A DNA stretch of 64,000 bases, taken from positions 1,811,501 to 1,875,500 of the forward strand of contig NZ_CP066783.1 in assembly GCF_019186805.1 (NCBI RefSeq), given 5' to 3'. The stretch's first letter is position 1. The number at the start of each line of letters is the position of its first letter. Shown piece after piece: positions 1 through 7,876 of the stretch. The position numbers were made by a program, and so were the translations under genes. This stretch comes from Comamonas fluminis (GTDB taxonomy: Bacteria > Pseudomonadota > Gammaproteobacteria > Burkholderiales > Burkholderiaceae_C). A model generated the notes under the pieces. It saw nothing but the letters and a program-made list of their open reading frames with translations, did not search any database and was not told the origin of the DNA.

Positions 1-420
1 CTCAATGACGTTATCAACGGCGCCATGTCGCGCCTGTTTGAAATCCGCGATGAAGTGAAAAAGGAGGTCGAGTCTCTCTCGCAGAAGGTCAAAGCAGGGC
101 GAAGTGAAGTCGATGAGATTCAGCGCCAGCAGACTGCAGCTCGCGCCGAGCTGGCCAGCCTCATTGGCAAGGGACAGCGGGCGCTGGAGGACTTGGAGAA
201 GATTGCACGCCAGGCCAATGCCCTCAAGCCTTCCCTGAAAGAGCGCAAGGACCTGATAGGCAAGCAGGTGCGGATGATCGGAGGCCGCAATATCGCAGTC
301 GTGGGAGAGATTGGCGATGACGGCATGGTGACTTGCTACACCGAACAGTACGACGCGCAGGGGGCTTACATAGGGAACTATGAGTTCACTGTGCCCCGCG
401 TTGTGCTGGAAAAAGTTTAG
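1..420 (+). CDS. Phage protein of unknown function, probably 3'-partial view of a longer gene
   Basis: The reading frame is open from base 1, so the true start may lie outside the window; the first internal ATG at 25 would give 131 residues. The first ~70 residues are charged and predicted coiled coil (heptad-like Lys/Glu pattern), followed by a short beta-rich C-terminal part with Val/Gly/Tyr. It sits directly before the scaffold-like and capsid genes, where portal or head-assembly genes are expected. I do not recognise a family. Stop TAG at 418-420 is followed at once by the first copy of the recurrent CTAGGG motif. Confidence 0.6.
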   Translation, partial: LNDVINGAMSRLFEIRDEVKKEVESLSQKVKAGRSEVDEIQRQQTAARAELASLIGKGQRALEDLEKIARQANALKPSLKERKDLIGKQVRMIGGRNIAVVGEIGDDGMVTCYTEQYDAQGAYIGNYEFTVPRVVLEKV

Positions 421-421
421 A

Positions 422-436
422 CCCCACTAGGGTTCG
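422..436 (+). promoter_or_regulatory. Recurrent phage intergenic motif, copy 1 (divergent copy)
   Basis: CCCCACTAGGGTTCG matches the shared core CCCCNCTAGGGTTCGAC but loses the final AC. It starts 2 bases after the previous stop codon. Unlike the other four copies it is about 210 bp, not 47-48 bp, from the next start codon. A phage-specific promoter or regulator site is inferred from recurrence and position only. Confidence 0.55.
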
Positions 437-501
437 CGGCGCGCTTCACATCGCCAGATACTTCATCCCATCAAAGCGCGAAACCGCTGAGATACCGCCC
501 A

Positions 502-519
502 CTCGTGATGAGTCGGCCC
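502..519 (+). repeat. CTCGTGATGAG element upstream of scaffold gene
   Basis: CTCGTGATGAG at 502-512 followed by TCGGCCC recurs, with the same core and a similar CGCGCCC tail, at 1654-1671 in front of the capsid gene. CTC and GAG can pair around a GTGAT loop. Its role is unknown; the two copies precede two consecutive head genes, so a leader or RNA-processing element is possible. Confidence 0.4.
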
Positions 520-546
520 ATTCCCACCGCTGGAGAGTGTGATGGT

Positions 547-562
547 CAGGGCTTCGGCCCTG
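547..562 (+). promoter_or_regulatory. Perfect UUCG-tetraloop hairpin in the scaffold-gene leader
   Basis: CAGGGC-TTCG-GCCCTG forms a perfect 6-bp stem with a UUCG tetraloop, among the most stable RNA hairpins. There is no T-run after it, so it is not a canonical terminator. It lies in the 211-bp leader between the first gene and the scaffold-like gene and may stabilise or mark processing of the late mRNA. Confidence 0.45.
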
Positions 563-631
563 GCCTGATCCTCGAATCGGTGTGCCCCACCAACAGGCCC
601 AGCCGGATAGCTGGGAACGGAGCACAGCAGA

Positions 632-1618
632 GTGAATCAAGCTCAACAACTCATGGCCGCCGCCTTTGCAGGCACTTTGGATCTGGATGCGGACGCTTCC
701 GGGTCTTCTGTCGTTGCAGGCGAAGCACCAGCCGCCGAGGCAAGCACCGCCGAAGCCACCCAGACCCCAGCGCCCGCCCTGGCCACCCCCGCTCAGGATG
801 AGCAAGAGGGTGCTCCCATTGCGAGCAAGTCGGGTAGCTACACCATCCCCTATGAAAAGCTGACAGAAGCACGCACCGCGCGCGATTCGGCCATTGCCGA
901 AGCCGCCCAGCTGCGCGCCCAACTGGAGCAGTTGACGGCCACACAGGCCGCCAACATGCAGCAAGCCCAGGTTGATGCACAAGCCCGCGCGGATGCCGGG
1001 CAAGCGCCGACCCAGGCCGACCAGAACCTGGCAGCCGCTCAAGCCCTGGTGGCTGGGGGTGCAGATGCGTCCTTGTTCGGGGATTTCTCCGAAGAAGCCT
1101 TGGCCCAAGGCATTGAAAAGCTGGTAACCGCCCGAGTTGAGGCCGCCCTGGCACCCCAGCGCGAGGCCCAAGCCCGTGAGCAGGCCCAGACGGCAGAGCA
1201 AGCGCATTTCCAGACCATTCTGGGCGCGCACAAAGACGCTTTTGAAGTCGCAGAGTCCAAGGAGTTCGCCGCCTGGAAGGCTGGCCAGCCCGGATTCATG
1301 CAAGCAGCCATTGATCGCACCCTGACTGCGGGCACCGCCCAGGATGTGATTGATCTGCTGGGCCAGTTCAAGCAGGTCCATGTAGGTGCTGCCGGCGCGG
1401 CTTCTGGCGACCCCACGGCAGCTGCAGTGGCCAAAGCCATGGCAGAGGCCAAGAGCGCGCCCCCTGTGAGCCTGTCGAGCCTGCCCGGTGCAGCGCCCGC
1501 AGGCAGCACAGAAGCAGATCGCGCTGTCGAGTTGGCGAGCAACCCCGCTGCCTTGTTGGAGTACATGAGCAGCTTGCCGCCAGACCGTCAGACGCGACTG
1601 ATGAACAGCGTGGTGTAG
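632..1618 (+). CDS. Phage head scaffold-like protein
   Basis: 328 residues starting at a GTG with GGAG at 619-622 as Shine-Dalgarno. The protein is Ala/Gln/Glu-rich, acidic at the N-terminus, with a long helical, coiled-coil stretch around residues 80-200 (EAAQLRAQLEQL-type heptads) and a low-complexity Ala/Gly C-terminus. That architecture and its place directly before the major capsid gene fit an assembly scaffold. No protease motif was seen, so it is a scaffold by position and composition, not by sequence match. It could instead be a head-morphogenesis protein of another type. Confidence 0.65.
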   Translation: MNQAQQLMAAAFAGTLDLDADASGSSVVAGEAPAAEASTAEATQTPAPALATPAQDEQEGAPIASKSGSYTIPYEKLTEARTARDSAIAEAAQLRAQLEQLTATQAANMQQAQVDAQARADAGQAPTQADQNLAAAQALVAGGADASLFGDFSEEALAQGIEKLVTARVEAALAPQREAQAREQAQTAEQAHFQTILGAHKDAFEVAESKEFAAWKAGQPGFMQAAIDRTLTAGTAQDVIDLLGQFKQVHVGAAGAASGDPTAAAVAKAMAEAKSAPPVSLSSLPGAAPAGSTEADRAVELASNPAALLEYMSSLPPDRQTRLMNSVV

Positions 1619-1653
1619 CCGAGAGGCACGCCGCAACCCATTTACCGGGCCAG

Positions 1654-1671
1654 CTCGTGATGAGCGCGCCC
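1654..1671 (+). repeat. CTCGTGATGAG element upstream of capsid gene
   Basis: Second copy of the element at 502-519: CTCGTGATGAG then CGCGCCC. It is preceded by GGGC, which can pair with the GCCC after it to extend the stem. It lies 33 bases before the capsid start codon. Confidence 0.4.
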
Positions 1672-1696
1672 TTGTCCCATAGCAGGAGGACTCGAT

Positions 1697-2986
1697 ATGT
1701 CCAAGACCAATGTAGGCGCGGGCTCGCCCAATGCGCAGTTCGTACAAGCTGCTGGATTGTTCGCGCAGTCCATGCAGCGCAATTCCAAGCTCAACAAGAT
1801 GGTGGGCACCATGCCCAAGGGCGAAGGCTCTGCGGCCACGACCTTGCGCAACCAGACCACCACGGATATGCCCATCGTGCGTACCGTGGATCTGGGGCGC
1901 GGCAAGGGCGATGAGGTGGAGTTCCAGTTCATCCAGCCCGTGGGTGCGTACCCCATCATGGGTAGCCGCATGGCCGAAGGCAAGGGTGTGGGTGTGTCGC
2001 TGGAAAAAGCCCGTGTGCGTGTCAATCAGGCGCGCTTCCCCGTGGATGTGGGCGATACCATGACCGACATTCGCTCGCCTGTGGACTTCCGCAAGGTGGG
2101 CCGCCCCATCGCGCAGAACCTGATGGACCGCTATCAAGACCAGAGCATTCTGATGCATATGGCCGGCGCGCGCGGCTTCCATGACAACATCGAATGGGCC
2201 ATCCCTACCGAGGGCCATGAAGACTTTGAAGCGATTGCCGTGAACCCCGTGCTCGCGCCCACCAAGAACCGCCACTACGTGGCCGATGGTGATGCCATCA
2301 AGGGCTTTGCGGTCAACGCCGGTGAAATGGACATTGCTTCTACGGATGCACTGACCATGACCATCGTGGATGCGGTTCGCACGCTGGTGGAGTCGATTGC
2401 ACTTCCGCCTCCCGCGATTCGCCTGCCCGGTGACAGCGCGGCCGATGACTCCCCGCTGCGTATGCTGCTGGTCAGCCCCGCCCAGTACCACCAGTTCTCC
2501 CAGGACAAGGATTTCCGCCAGTTCCAGGCCAACGCGCTGACCCGCGCCAGCCAGGCAGAGCGCCATCCTCTGTTCATGGGTGATGTGGGGCTGTGGAATG
2601 GCATTCTGATCTGCAAGCAGCCTCGTCCCATCCGCTTCTATGCGGGTGACACGGTGCGCTACTGCGCTCAGTACACCAGCGATGCCGAGAGCACCTGCGT
2701 GGTACCCGCCAGCTTTGGCACAACCCATGCGGTGGACCGCGCCGTCTTGCTGGGTGGTCAGGCACTGGCTCAAGCCTTCGCAGCTTCCAAGCATGGCGGC
2801 ATGCCCTTCTTCTGGAAGGAGAAGGAGTTTGACCACGGCGACAAGATGGAGCTGCTGATTGGCGCGATTCAGGGCACTTCCAAGGTGCGCTGGGCTGTGG
2901 ATCAAGGCAATGGCACCAAGCACTACACCGACCACGGCGCGATTGTGCTGGACACCACAGTGCCCATCATCGGCGCACGCCAGTAA
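1697..2986 (+). CDS. Major capsid protein, N4-gp56 family (Phage_capsid_3)
   Basis: 429 residues. The opening region with repeated Met/Gly-rich segments, the DMPIVRTVDLGRGKGDEVEF and RVNQARFPVDVGDTM segments and the closing DHGAIVLDTTVPI motif match my memory of the N4-gp56 capsid family found in podoviruses and some siphoviruses. A strong Shine-Dalgarno (AGGAGG, 1683-1688) precedes the ATG. It follows the scaffold-like gene, the usual order. It would form the icosahedral shell. The family call is recognition, not a search result, but the length and position agree well. Confidence 0.88.
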   Translation: MSKTNVGAGSPNAQFVQAAGLFAQSMQRNSKLNKMVGTMPKGEGSAATTLRNQTTTDMPIVRTVDLGRGKGDEVEFQFIQPVGAYPIMGSRMAEGKGVGVSLEKARVRVNQARFPVDVGDTMTDIRSPVDFRKVGRPIAQNLMDRYQDQSILMHMAGARGFHDNIEWAIPTEGHEDFEAIAVNPVLAPTKNRHYVADGDAIKGFAVNAGEMDIASTDALTMTIVDAVRTLVESIALPPPAIRLPGDSAADDSPLRMLLVSPAQYHQFSQDKDFRQFQANALTRASQAERHPLFMGDVGLWNGILICKQPRPIRFYAGDTVRYCAQYTSDAESTCVVPASFGTTHAVDRAVLLGGQALAQAFAASKHGGMPFFWKEKEFDHGDKMELLIGAIQGTSKVRWAVDQGNGTKHYTDHGAIVLDTTVPIIGARQ

Positions 2987-2993
2987 TCCATAG

Positions 2994-3027
2994 GCATCGG
3001 GCGCGGCTTGCGGGCTGCGCCTGATGC
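2994..3027 (+). promoter_or_regulatory. Hairpin after the capsid gene
   Basis: GCATC...GATGC encloses GGCGC...GCGCC, giving an interrupted stem of about 10 bp directly after the capsid stop codon. It lacks a following T-run, so it is more likely a 3'-end stabiliser or weak attenuator than a full terminator. Confidence 0.4.
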
Positions 3028-3072
3028 ATGTGGGTGTGTTCTCTCCATTCTGTTTCGATCAAGGAGCCAACC

Positions 3073-3549
3073 ATGGCCATCGTGACCAACAAACCCAAGC
3101 ACCGCACTCAGCTCGGTGCAACCCCCTGGGGCAACCTCAATGCCCTGCATTTCGTCCTCAAGACCAACGCCACCGGCGGCGCGCTGGACGCAGACTCCAA
3201 CGCACCGATTGCCATTGGCGACAAGGTGCGCCTGGGTGTGCTGCCTGCGGGCTCCACGCTGGTGGACTCTGACGCCATCGTCTCTGCTGGCCTGACCGCA
3301 CTCGTCAAGGGTGACTTGGGCTTTGAGTACGTGGACGGTGTGGACAGCACCAAGGTGCCCCAGGACGCGACCTACTTTGGCGACGATCTGGACCTGGCCA
3401 CGGCTGCGCGCCTGCGCAATGCCATGACCAAGGCACCCGTGACGCTGCCCAAGGATGCGTACCTGGTGCTGACCACTTCGGGCGCGGCCAACGCCAAGGC
3501 AGGCCGTGTGGATGTGGTGGTGCAGGCCATCTCCACCGGCGCGCTGTAA
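3073..3549 (+). CDS. Small phage head protein of unknown function
   Basis: 158 residues from ATG 3073, preceded by AAGGAG at 3061-3066. The protein is beta-rich (alternating Val/Leu/Thr), with Gly/Asp turns and no long helix. Small proteins in this position after the capsid gene are often decoration or head-completion proteins, but I do not recognise this family. An upstream in-frame GTG would add 15 residues but lacks a ribosome site. Confidence 0.7.
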   Translation: MAIVTNKPKHRTQLGATPWGNLNALHFVLKTNATGGALDADSNAPIAIGDKVRLGVLPAGSTLVDSDAIVSAGLTALVKGDLGFEYVDGVDSTKVPQDATYFGDDLDLATAARLRNAMTKAPVTLPKDAYLVLTTSGAANAKAGRVDVVVQAISTGAL

Positions 3550-3577
3550 AGAGCTTTCTTAGGCGCGCAGACCCCTC

Positions 3578-3612
3578 AATGCGGGCCTGTCCATTGGGGC
3601 ATGGCCCGCATT
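3578..3612 (+). terminator. Possible intrinsic terminator or attenuator after the head genes
   Basis: AATGCGGGCC (3578-3587) pairs perfectly with GGCCCGCATT (3603-3612) over 10 bp around a 15-base loop, ending in TTT. The T-run is short, so partial termination that keeps capsid expression above later genes is the likelier role. Confidence 0.5.
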
Positions 3613-3641
3613 TGTCCATCTACTCACACTCTCACAGCATC

Positions 3642-4085
3642 ATGAACTTTGTACGCATCACCTATCTCGGCAAAAAGCTCTACCGCGACCGTGCAACCGG
3701 CCACATCTGGTCCCCCGACGAAGAAAAGCTGGTCAGCGAAGCCATTGCCAAGCCCCTGCTGAAGTTTGTGGAGTTCAAGCGCACGGCTGAGCTGGCCAAG
3801 CCTGAGCCCACCGAGGAAGGGGCAGAGCAGTGCGCGGCCACCACCGACAAGCCTGCCGAGTTGACGGAGCAGGAAATCGCGGCACTTGAGCAGAAGGTGC
3901 TGGACGACAAGGCCCAGGAGGTGGACGACCAGCGCGAGGCCATGCTGACCACTGTGCAGGGCATGAACAAGACCGCGCTGACGGAGTACGCGAAGAAGTA
4001 CGACCACAGCTTTGATCCCAAGGCCAAGGTGGACGACATGCGTATTGCGGTCAATGGCCTGATTCACCAGTTCGGAGTGCGCTGA
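3642..4085 (+). CDS. Phage protein of unknown function between head genes
   Basis: 147 residues from ATG 3642; an upstream in-frame start would place coding sequence inside the preceding hairpin and is unlikely. The first ~40 residues are compact and basic (KKLYRDRATGHIW), followed by an acidic Glu/Ala/Lys-rich helical middle and a C-terminal helix. The N-terminal part resembles short phage proteins that read a residue pattern of 'V-x-Y-x-G-K' before a Trp, but I cannot name the family. It ends one base before the adaptor gene, so the two are co-translated. Confidence 0.65.
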   Translation: MNFVRITYLGKKLYRDRATGHIWSPDEEKLVSEAIAKPLLKFVEFKRTAELAKPEPTEEGAEQCAATTDKPAELTEQEIAALEQKVLDDKAQEVDDQREAMLTTVQGMNKTALTEYAKKYDHSFDPKAKVDDMRIAVNGLIHQFGVR

Positions 4086-4086
4086 C

Positions 4087-4761
4087 ATGACCCTTGAGGA
4101 ACTGATTGCCTCCTTTCGTGAGGATGCCACCGACAAGGTGGGGCCTTACTTGTGGGAGGACGAGACTGTGACGCGCTGGCTCAATGAGGCCCAGGACGAG
4201 GCCGCAGTGCGCGCCCGCCTGCTGCTCGATGACAGCACGCCTGCAGTGACCCAGATTGCGGTGACCGCAGGGCAAGCCTCCTATCAGCTCCACCCCAAGG
4301 TTTATGAAATCGCCCACCTGCAGTGGCAGCCCAGCGCGGCGGCCCACCGGGCCAAGCCAGTAGATCTGGTGACGCGCGAGTGGCTGGACCGCAAGCACCC
4401 AGGATGGCGCACACGCATGGACTGTGACGCGCTGTACGCCATTCAGAGCGAGGGCGCGCTGCGCATGGTGCCTGCGCCAAAGGAGGCCGGCACGCTGGTG
4501 CTGGAGGCATACCGTTTGCCACTCAAACCGCTGACCAACGAGACCGACAAGCCCGAAATCCATGCCGCCAGCCATGCCTATCTGGTGTACTGGGCCCTAC
4601 ACCGGGCATTCAGCCAACCTGATGGCGATGGGTTTGACCCGCAGCGCGCGGCCACGGCCGAGGCAGAATTTACGGGCTACTTCGGGGCGCGCCCTGATGC
4701 TGACTTGCGCCGCGCCACCCGCCACGATGAACCCCAGGTCAATGTGACCTACATTTTTTAA
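4087..4761 (+). CDS. Phage head-tail adaptor protein (putative)
   Basis: 224 residues. The N-terminal pattern TLEELI...RDATDKVGPYLWEDETVTRWLNEAQDEAAVRARLL is typical of podovirus adaptor/connector proteins that bind under the portal: a helix, then 'W-x3-E...LNEA..E...R..LL'. The C-terminal half has the expected Pro/Leu-rich beta region and a helical tail (HAYLVYWALHRAF...). It starts two bases after the previous stop. It would join the portal to the tail hub. Recognition is from pattern and place, not a search. Confidence 0.75.
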   Translation: MTLEELIASFREDATDKVGPYLWEDETVTRWLNEAQDEAAVRARLLLDDSTPAVTQIAVTAGQASYQLHPKVYEIAHLQWQPSAAAHRAKPVDLVTREWLDRKHPGWRTRMDCDALYAIQSEGALRMVPAPKEAGTLVLEAYRLPLKPLTNETDKPEIHAASHAYLVYWALHRAFSQPDGDGFDPQRAATAEAEFTGYFGARPDADLRRATRHDEPQVNVTYIF

Positions 4762-4769
4762 GGTGCCGC

Positions 4770-6968
4770 ATGTTCGGACTGTCCAAACCCCAATCCAAAG
4801 ACAAAGGCGCGAAGCTGGCACAGGTCCAGAACCAGGCACCCGACACCATTCCCGGCATGTTCAAGCCCGGTGAGTTTGTGCTACCCCCTGACACAGTGCA
4901 TGCCATGGGCGGCAAGCAGGCGCTGCAGGGTGTGGTGGATGCCACGCATACGCCTGTGACGCCAGCAGGTGCACATGCCCCCGGCCTGGGACTCAAGGTG
5001 CCGCAGCCGCAACCTGAGGTGTTTTTTGCCAACGGGGGCGCGCCAGAGGATCAGTTGGCCAAACGTGCCATGGGCCCTGGAAACACGTTTCCCCAGTCCA
5101 GCCCAAGTGCAGGCGCCAATATTTATGCGGGAGCTGGGCTGTCGCGCGACCAATTTGGAAGCAGCGGCAAGTTTGTGCAGGTGCCTGCCAGCATGGGCCA
5201 GCAGCCAGCGCGGCAGACACCGGTGGTTGCGCAGGCGCCTGCAGCCGCCGCAGTGCCGAGCACACCACCCACACCAACGACAGGACCCGCGCCGGCCACG
5301 CGGACGGCCCCTGCCCAGCCCCAGGTCGCGCCAACTCCTGCACCATCCGCGGCGCCGAGCTCGTCCAATATCTTCCCCGGCAACCGACTGCAAGGGGATA
5401 GTGGTTTCAGTGGCGCGCCTGCGGTGCAAGACCCCGCAGTGAAGCTCAAAGCGATTGCGGATATGAACTCGCGTGGCGAGAGCTATGGGAGCAATGCGCC
5501 GAGCAATGCCAGCTTCGGCTTAAAACCATCCAATCCCAGCGCGGCACCAAGCCAAGTGGCAACCCCAGCCCAACCAGCTGCCACCCGTGTGCCTGGTGCA
5601 TCTGAGTTGTATATGCAGGACCGCGCCCAGGAGATGGACGACCAGTGGAAAGCTGGCAACTATGCGCAGGCGATAGGAACGGCTGGGCGCACGGCAGTAC
5701 AAGGCCTTGGGATGTACGGGCTAGAACTGGCAGACAAGACACTGACCCCCGTGGGCAACGCCATGAGCAATTTTGCTGGTGGTCTATTCGGTCTGAATGA
5801 TGCCCAGGCCGCACCTGTCCCTGCGGCTGGATCTGCGCCTAAGCCTGCCGTAACCCCTGCAGTGACACCCGCAGCACCTGCGCCCAGTGCCAGTGGTGGC
5901 GCGGCCACCACCGCCCTGCAGCCTGGATTAACGAATAACGTAGGCACTGCACCTGCCGGAACCACAGCAGCCAGCGCCAGCCAGGCTGGTGAATTGCCCG
6001 CTGGTGTCTACAACCACGGGCGCGGCCAGTACAGCGATAGTGCGGCAGGCATGGGGCTCCCTGCTGGATTCACTGGCAAGCCCAATGCACAAAACGATGC
6101 TGCCGCAGGCGCGCTGGCTCAGTCAGAAGCTGGCGGGTTTGGCCTCAAGCACCCAGTTCAGCCTGAGGCTGGTGGATTTGGTCTGAATGCCCCGACTGTC
6201 ACCCATAGTGGCAATGACTGGGCGGCGCGCAACAATCTGCGCAATCTCGAAGTCAGCGCGAGCAGCATTACCAACCGCCCAGAATGGCGCAGCGGTAGCA
6301 CTACGACAGGCTGGAATGGTCGCAGCAGCAATCCGGGTCAGGCAGACCCTGACGGCAAGATCGGACGCTTCAATGCCGCAATGCAGGCTGACCTGGCCGC
6401 CCAGGGCAAGCAGCCGGACATGCAGCTCAAGACCAACGAAATCAATGCCGGTTTGAAGCGCACGGCCATGAGCGAGGCTGGAGCCAATCAGCGTGCCACC
6501 TTGGGTGAAGCTGGTGCGAATGCCCGGGCCGGTGGGCAAATTGGTCTGGGCCTGCAGCGGCTGTCGCTGGACCAGCAGCGCGCCAAAAGCGATGATCGTC
6601 TGCGCGCACCGCAGATCAAAGCAGCAGAACGCCTGGGGCAGTTGCAGGACGCCTACGTCAGCGCTAAGACACCCGAGGAACAGGCCGCGATTGCAACTCA
6701 GATTCGGGCTTACTCAGGCAAGGAAGATGCTGACTGGAAGGTGCAGGTCACACCTGCTACCAAGAATGTGGATGGCTCCACCACGGCTGGGTCAGTTATT
6801 CGGTACAACAGCCGTACAGGGGATGTGCAGGATGTGGGTGGAGTTGGTGGTAAGGCGTCAGCCGGAGTGGTGATTACGGATGACGCCGCAGGCAGGACGG
6901 CATTTGCGCAATTGCCATCTGGAGCCACTTACACGGGGCCAGACGGAAAACAGTACAAAAAGAACTAG
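4770..6968 (+). CDS. Large Ala/Pro-rich virion-associated protein, function unknown
   Basis: 732 residues. Roughly residues 130-480 are low-complexity Ala/Pro/Ser/Thr with repeated short phrases such as EAGGFGLKHP/EAGGFGLN. The region around 540-620 is predicted helical with Arg/Gln/Ala heptads. The first 50 residues contain GMFKPGEFVLPPDTVHAMGG, a segment I associate with phage proteins that warn of a 'keep out of reach' like tail-hub or tape-measure ends (V-L-P-P-D-T). It lies between the adaptor and the giant gene, where internal or ejection proteins are found in podoviruses. The stop TAG overlaps, within CTAG, the stop of the opposite-strand gene downstream. Confidence 0.65.
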   Translation: MFGLSKPQSKDKGAKLAQVQNQAPDTIPGMFKPGEFVLPPDTVHAMGGKQALQGVVDATHTPVTPAGAHAPGLGLKVPQPQPEVFFANGGAPEDQLAKRAMGPGNTFPQSSPSAGANIYAGAGLSRDQFGSSGKFVQVPASMGQQPARQTPVVAQAPAAAAVPSTPPTPTTGPAPATRTAPAQPQVAPTPAPSAAPSSSNIFPGNRLQGDSGFSGAPAVQDPAVKLKAIADMNSRGESYGSNAPSNASFGLKPSNPSAAPSQVATPAQPAATRVPGASELYMQDRAQEMDDQWKAGNYAQAIGTAGRTAVQGLGMYGLELADKTLTPVGNAMSNFAGGLFGLNDAQAAPVPAAGSAPKPAVTPAVTPAAPAPSASGGAATTALQPGLTNNVGTAPAGTTAASASQAGELPAGVYNHGRGQYSDSAAGMGLPAGFTGKPNAQNDAAAGALAQSEAGGFGLKHPVQPEAGGFGLNAPTVTHSGNDWAARNNLRNLEVSASSITNRPEWRSGSTTTGWNGRSSNPGQADPDGKIGRFNAAMQADLAAQGKQPDMQLKTNEINAGLKRTAMSEAGANQRATLGEAGANARAGGQIGLGLQRLSLDQQRAKSDDRLRAPQIKAAERLGQLQDAYVSAKTPEEQAAIATQIRAYSGKEDADWKVQVTPATKNVDGSTTAGSVIRYNSRTGDVQDVGGVGGKASAGVVITDDAAGRTAFAQLPSGATYTGPDGKQYKKN

Positions 6969-7318
6969 TTGACTGGGGTGGAATCTTTTTTCCACCACTC
7001 TGGTTCGTCATACAGCTTCCTGCAGGCCACGCCAATCAGCACGGCTGCACGGTTGCTGCGAGTGTCACCGGCCTTTTTGGCCGTGCACTCGGCGCCGCTG
7101 TTAAAGCCAAGCAGGCCACGACCTTGCCCTTGAGAAACGGATTCAATGCCGCCCGGATACTTGCCAGTGCACACCTGCATATTGGCCTGTGCTGCGACGT
7201 CGTTCTGCGTTCCGGGGAGCTTGTCCAGCAGGCAGGTGGCGTAGTTGGCGGCGTGAGCTTGAGCGGCGGCCAGCGCCAGCAGCGCGCCACCCATCAGCAT
7301 CCCTATCTTTCTTTGCAT
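6965..7318 (-). CDS. Small secreted (periplasmic) protein, prophage cargo
   Basis: 117 residues on the strand opposite to all neighbouring phage genes. A clear Sec signal peptide is seen: basic MQRK, hydrophobic core GMLMGGALLALAAA, and cleavage after AHA near residue 23. The mature part has four Cys (CLLDK, VCTGKY, ECTAKK, ACRKLY), consistent with two disulphides. The Shine-Dalgarno GGAGGG lies just upstream of the ATG. Opposite orientation, own promoter region and secretion make it a typical lysogenic-conversion gene. I cannot assign a function; modification of the cell surface or superinfection exclusion are possibilities only. Confidence 0.75.
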   Translation of the reverse strand: MQRKIGMLMGGALLALAAAQAHAANYATCLLDKLPGTQNDVAAQANMQVCTGKYPGGIESVSQGQGRGLLGFNSGAECTAKKAGDTRSNRAAVLIGVACRKLYDEPEWWKKDSTPVN

Positions 7319-7633
7319 GTTCCCTCCTGTGAGGGAATGTAGCAGAGCGGATTGATTTCATTGAGCTTTCTATTGATCGACCAATAGATGCGCTCCAGAG
7401 GCTCGCGCGACCGGAAAGAGAGCGTGCCTTGCCCTCACGTTTTTGCGTGGGTATGCGGCAAAAAATTGCTGCAGTGGCTTCTTATTCCTGTATATGCATA
7501 CATGGGTAAGCATTAAAAGGCAAGAAACTAGCTAAAAATAATGCTGACGCGGACATCATTTTTTTTCGTTTTGACTCACAATGCACTAAATATGTCTTGC
7601 GGATGCTTGGGCAGCCCAGGAAGGAGAGCATGA
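7319..7633. promoter_or_regulatory. Divergent intergenic region between cargo genes
   Basis: 315 bp, AT-richer than the flanks, between the leftward secreted-protein gene and the rightward DUF5678-like gene, so it must hold two promoters. A degenerate LexA-like site CTGTATATGCATACAT lies at 7488-7503 (last base differs from the CTGT-N8-ACAG consensus). TTGACT at 7571-7576 has no good -10 partner at normal spacing. I see no gene here. Confidence 0.5.
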
Positions 7634-7876
7634 ATGTCAAACCTGAATATTGAACTTAACACCTACCGAGAAAAGCTTCCCACCCTGCTGGGGCAAATTG
7701 GCAAGTACGCAATTGTGAAGGGGGCTGAGATCGTCGGCGTGTACGATAGTTATGAAGATGCTTTGAAATTCGGATACAACAAGTTCGGCCTTGAGCCTTT
7801 CTTGGTCAAGCGCATTGCTCCAGCTGAACAAATTTCATACTTTACGAGGGACTTTGCGCAGGCATGCCCAGCATAA
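7634..7876 (+). CDS. DUF5678-like small protein, partner of the aspartic protease
   Basis: 80 residues, with GGAG at 7622-7625 ahead of ATG 7634. The pattern GKYAIVKGAEIVGVYDSYEDALKFGYNKFGLEPFLVKRI fits my recollection of DUF5678: 'G-K-(W/Y)-V-x-i-x..-vv-G-y-D-s-y-x-e-A'. No signal peptide or membrane segment. It overlaps the protease start by 13 bases, implying translational coupling, and such proteins often precede a retropepsin-like protease gene in bacteria. The molecular role is unknown; a substrate or inhibitor of the protease is a reasonable guess. Confidence 0.7.
   Translation: MSNLNIELNTYREKLPTLLGQIGKYAIVKGAEIVGVYDSYEDALKFGYNKFGLEPFLVKRIAPAEQISYFTRDFAQACPA

Noticed and set aside
446..2935. 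829-residue open frame antisense to the scaffold and capsid genes
   Set aside because: Lies opposite two well-supported head genes, composition is His/Gly/Leu-rich as expected for antisense of GC-rich coding DNA, and has no start context.
7571..7593. TTGACT as a -35 box for the cargo pair
   Set aside because: No -10-like hexamer at 16-18 bp; only an AT-rich stretch at too short a distance.
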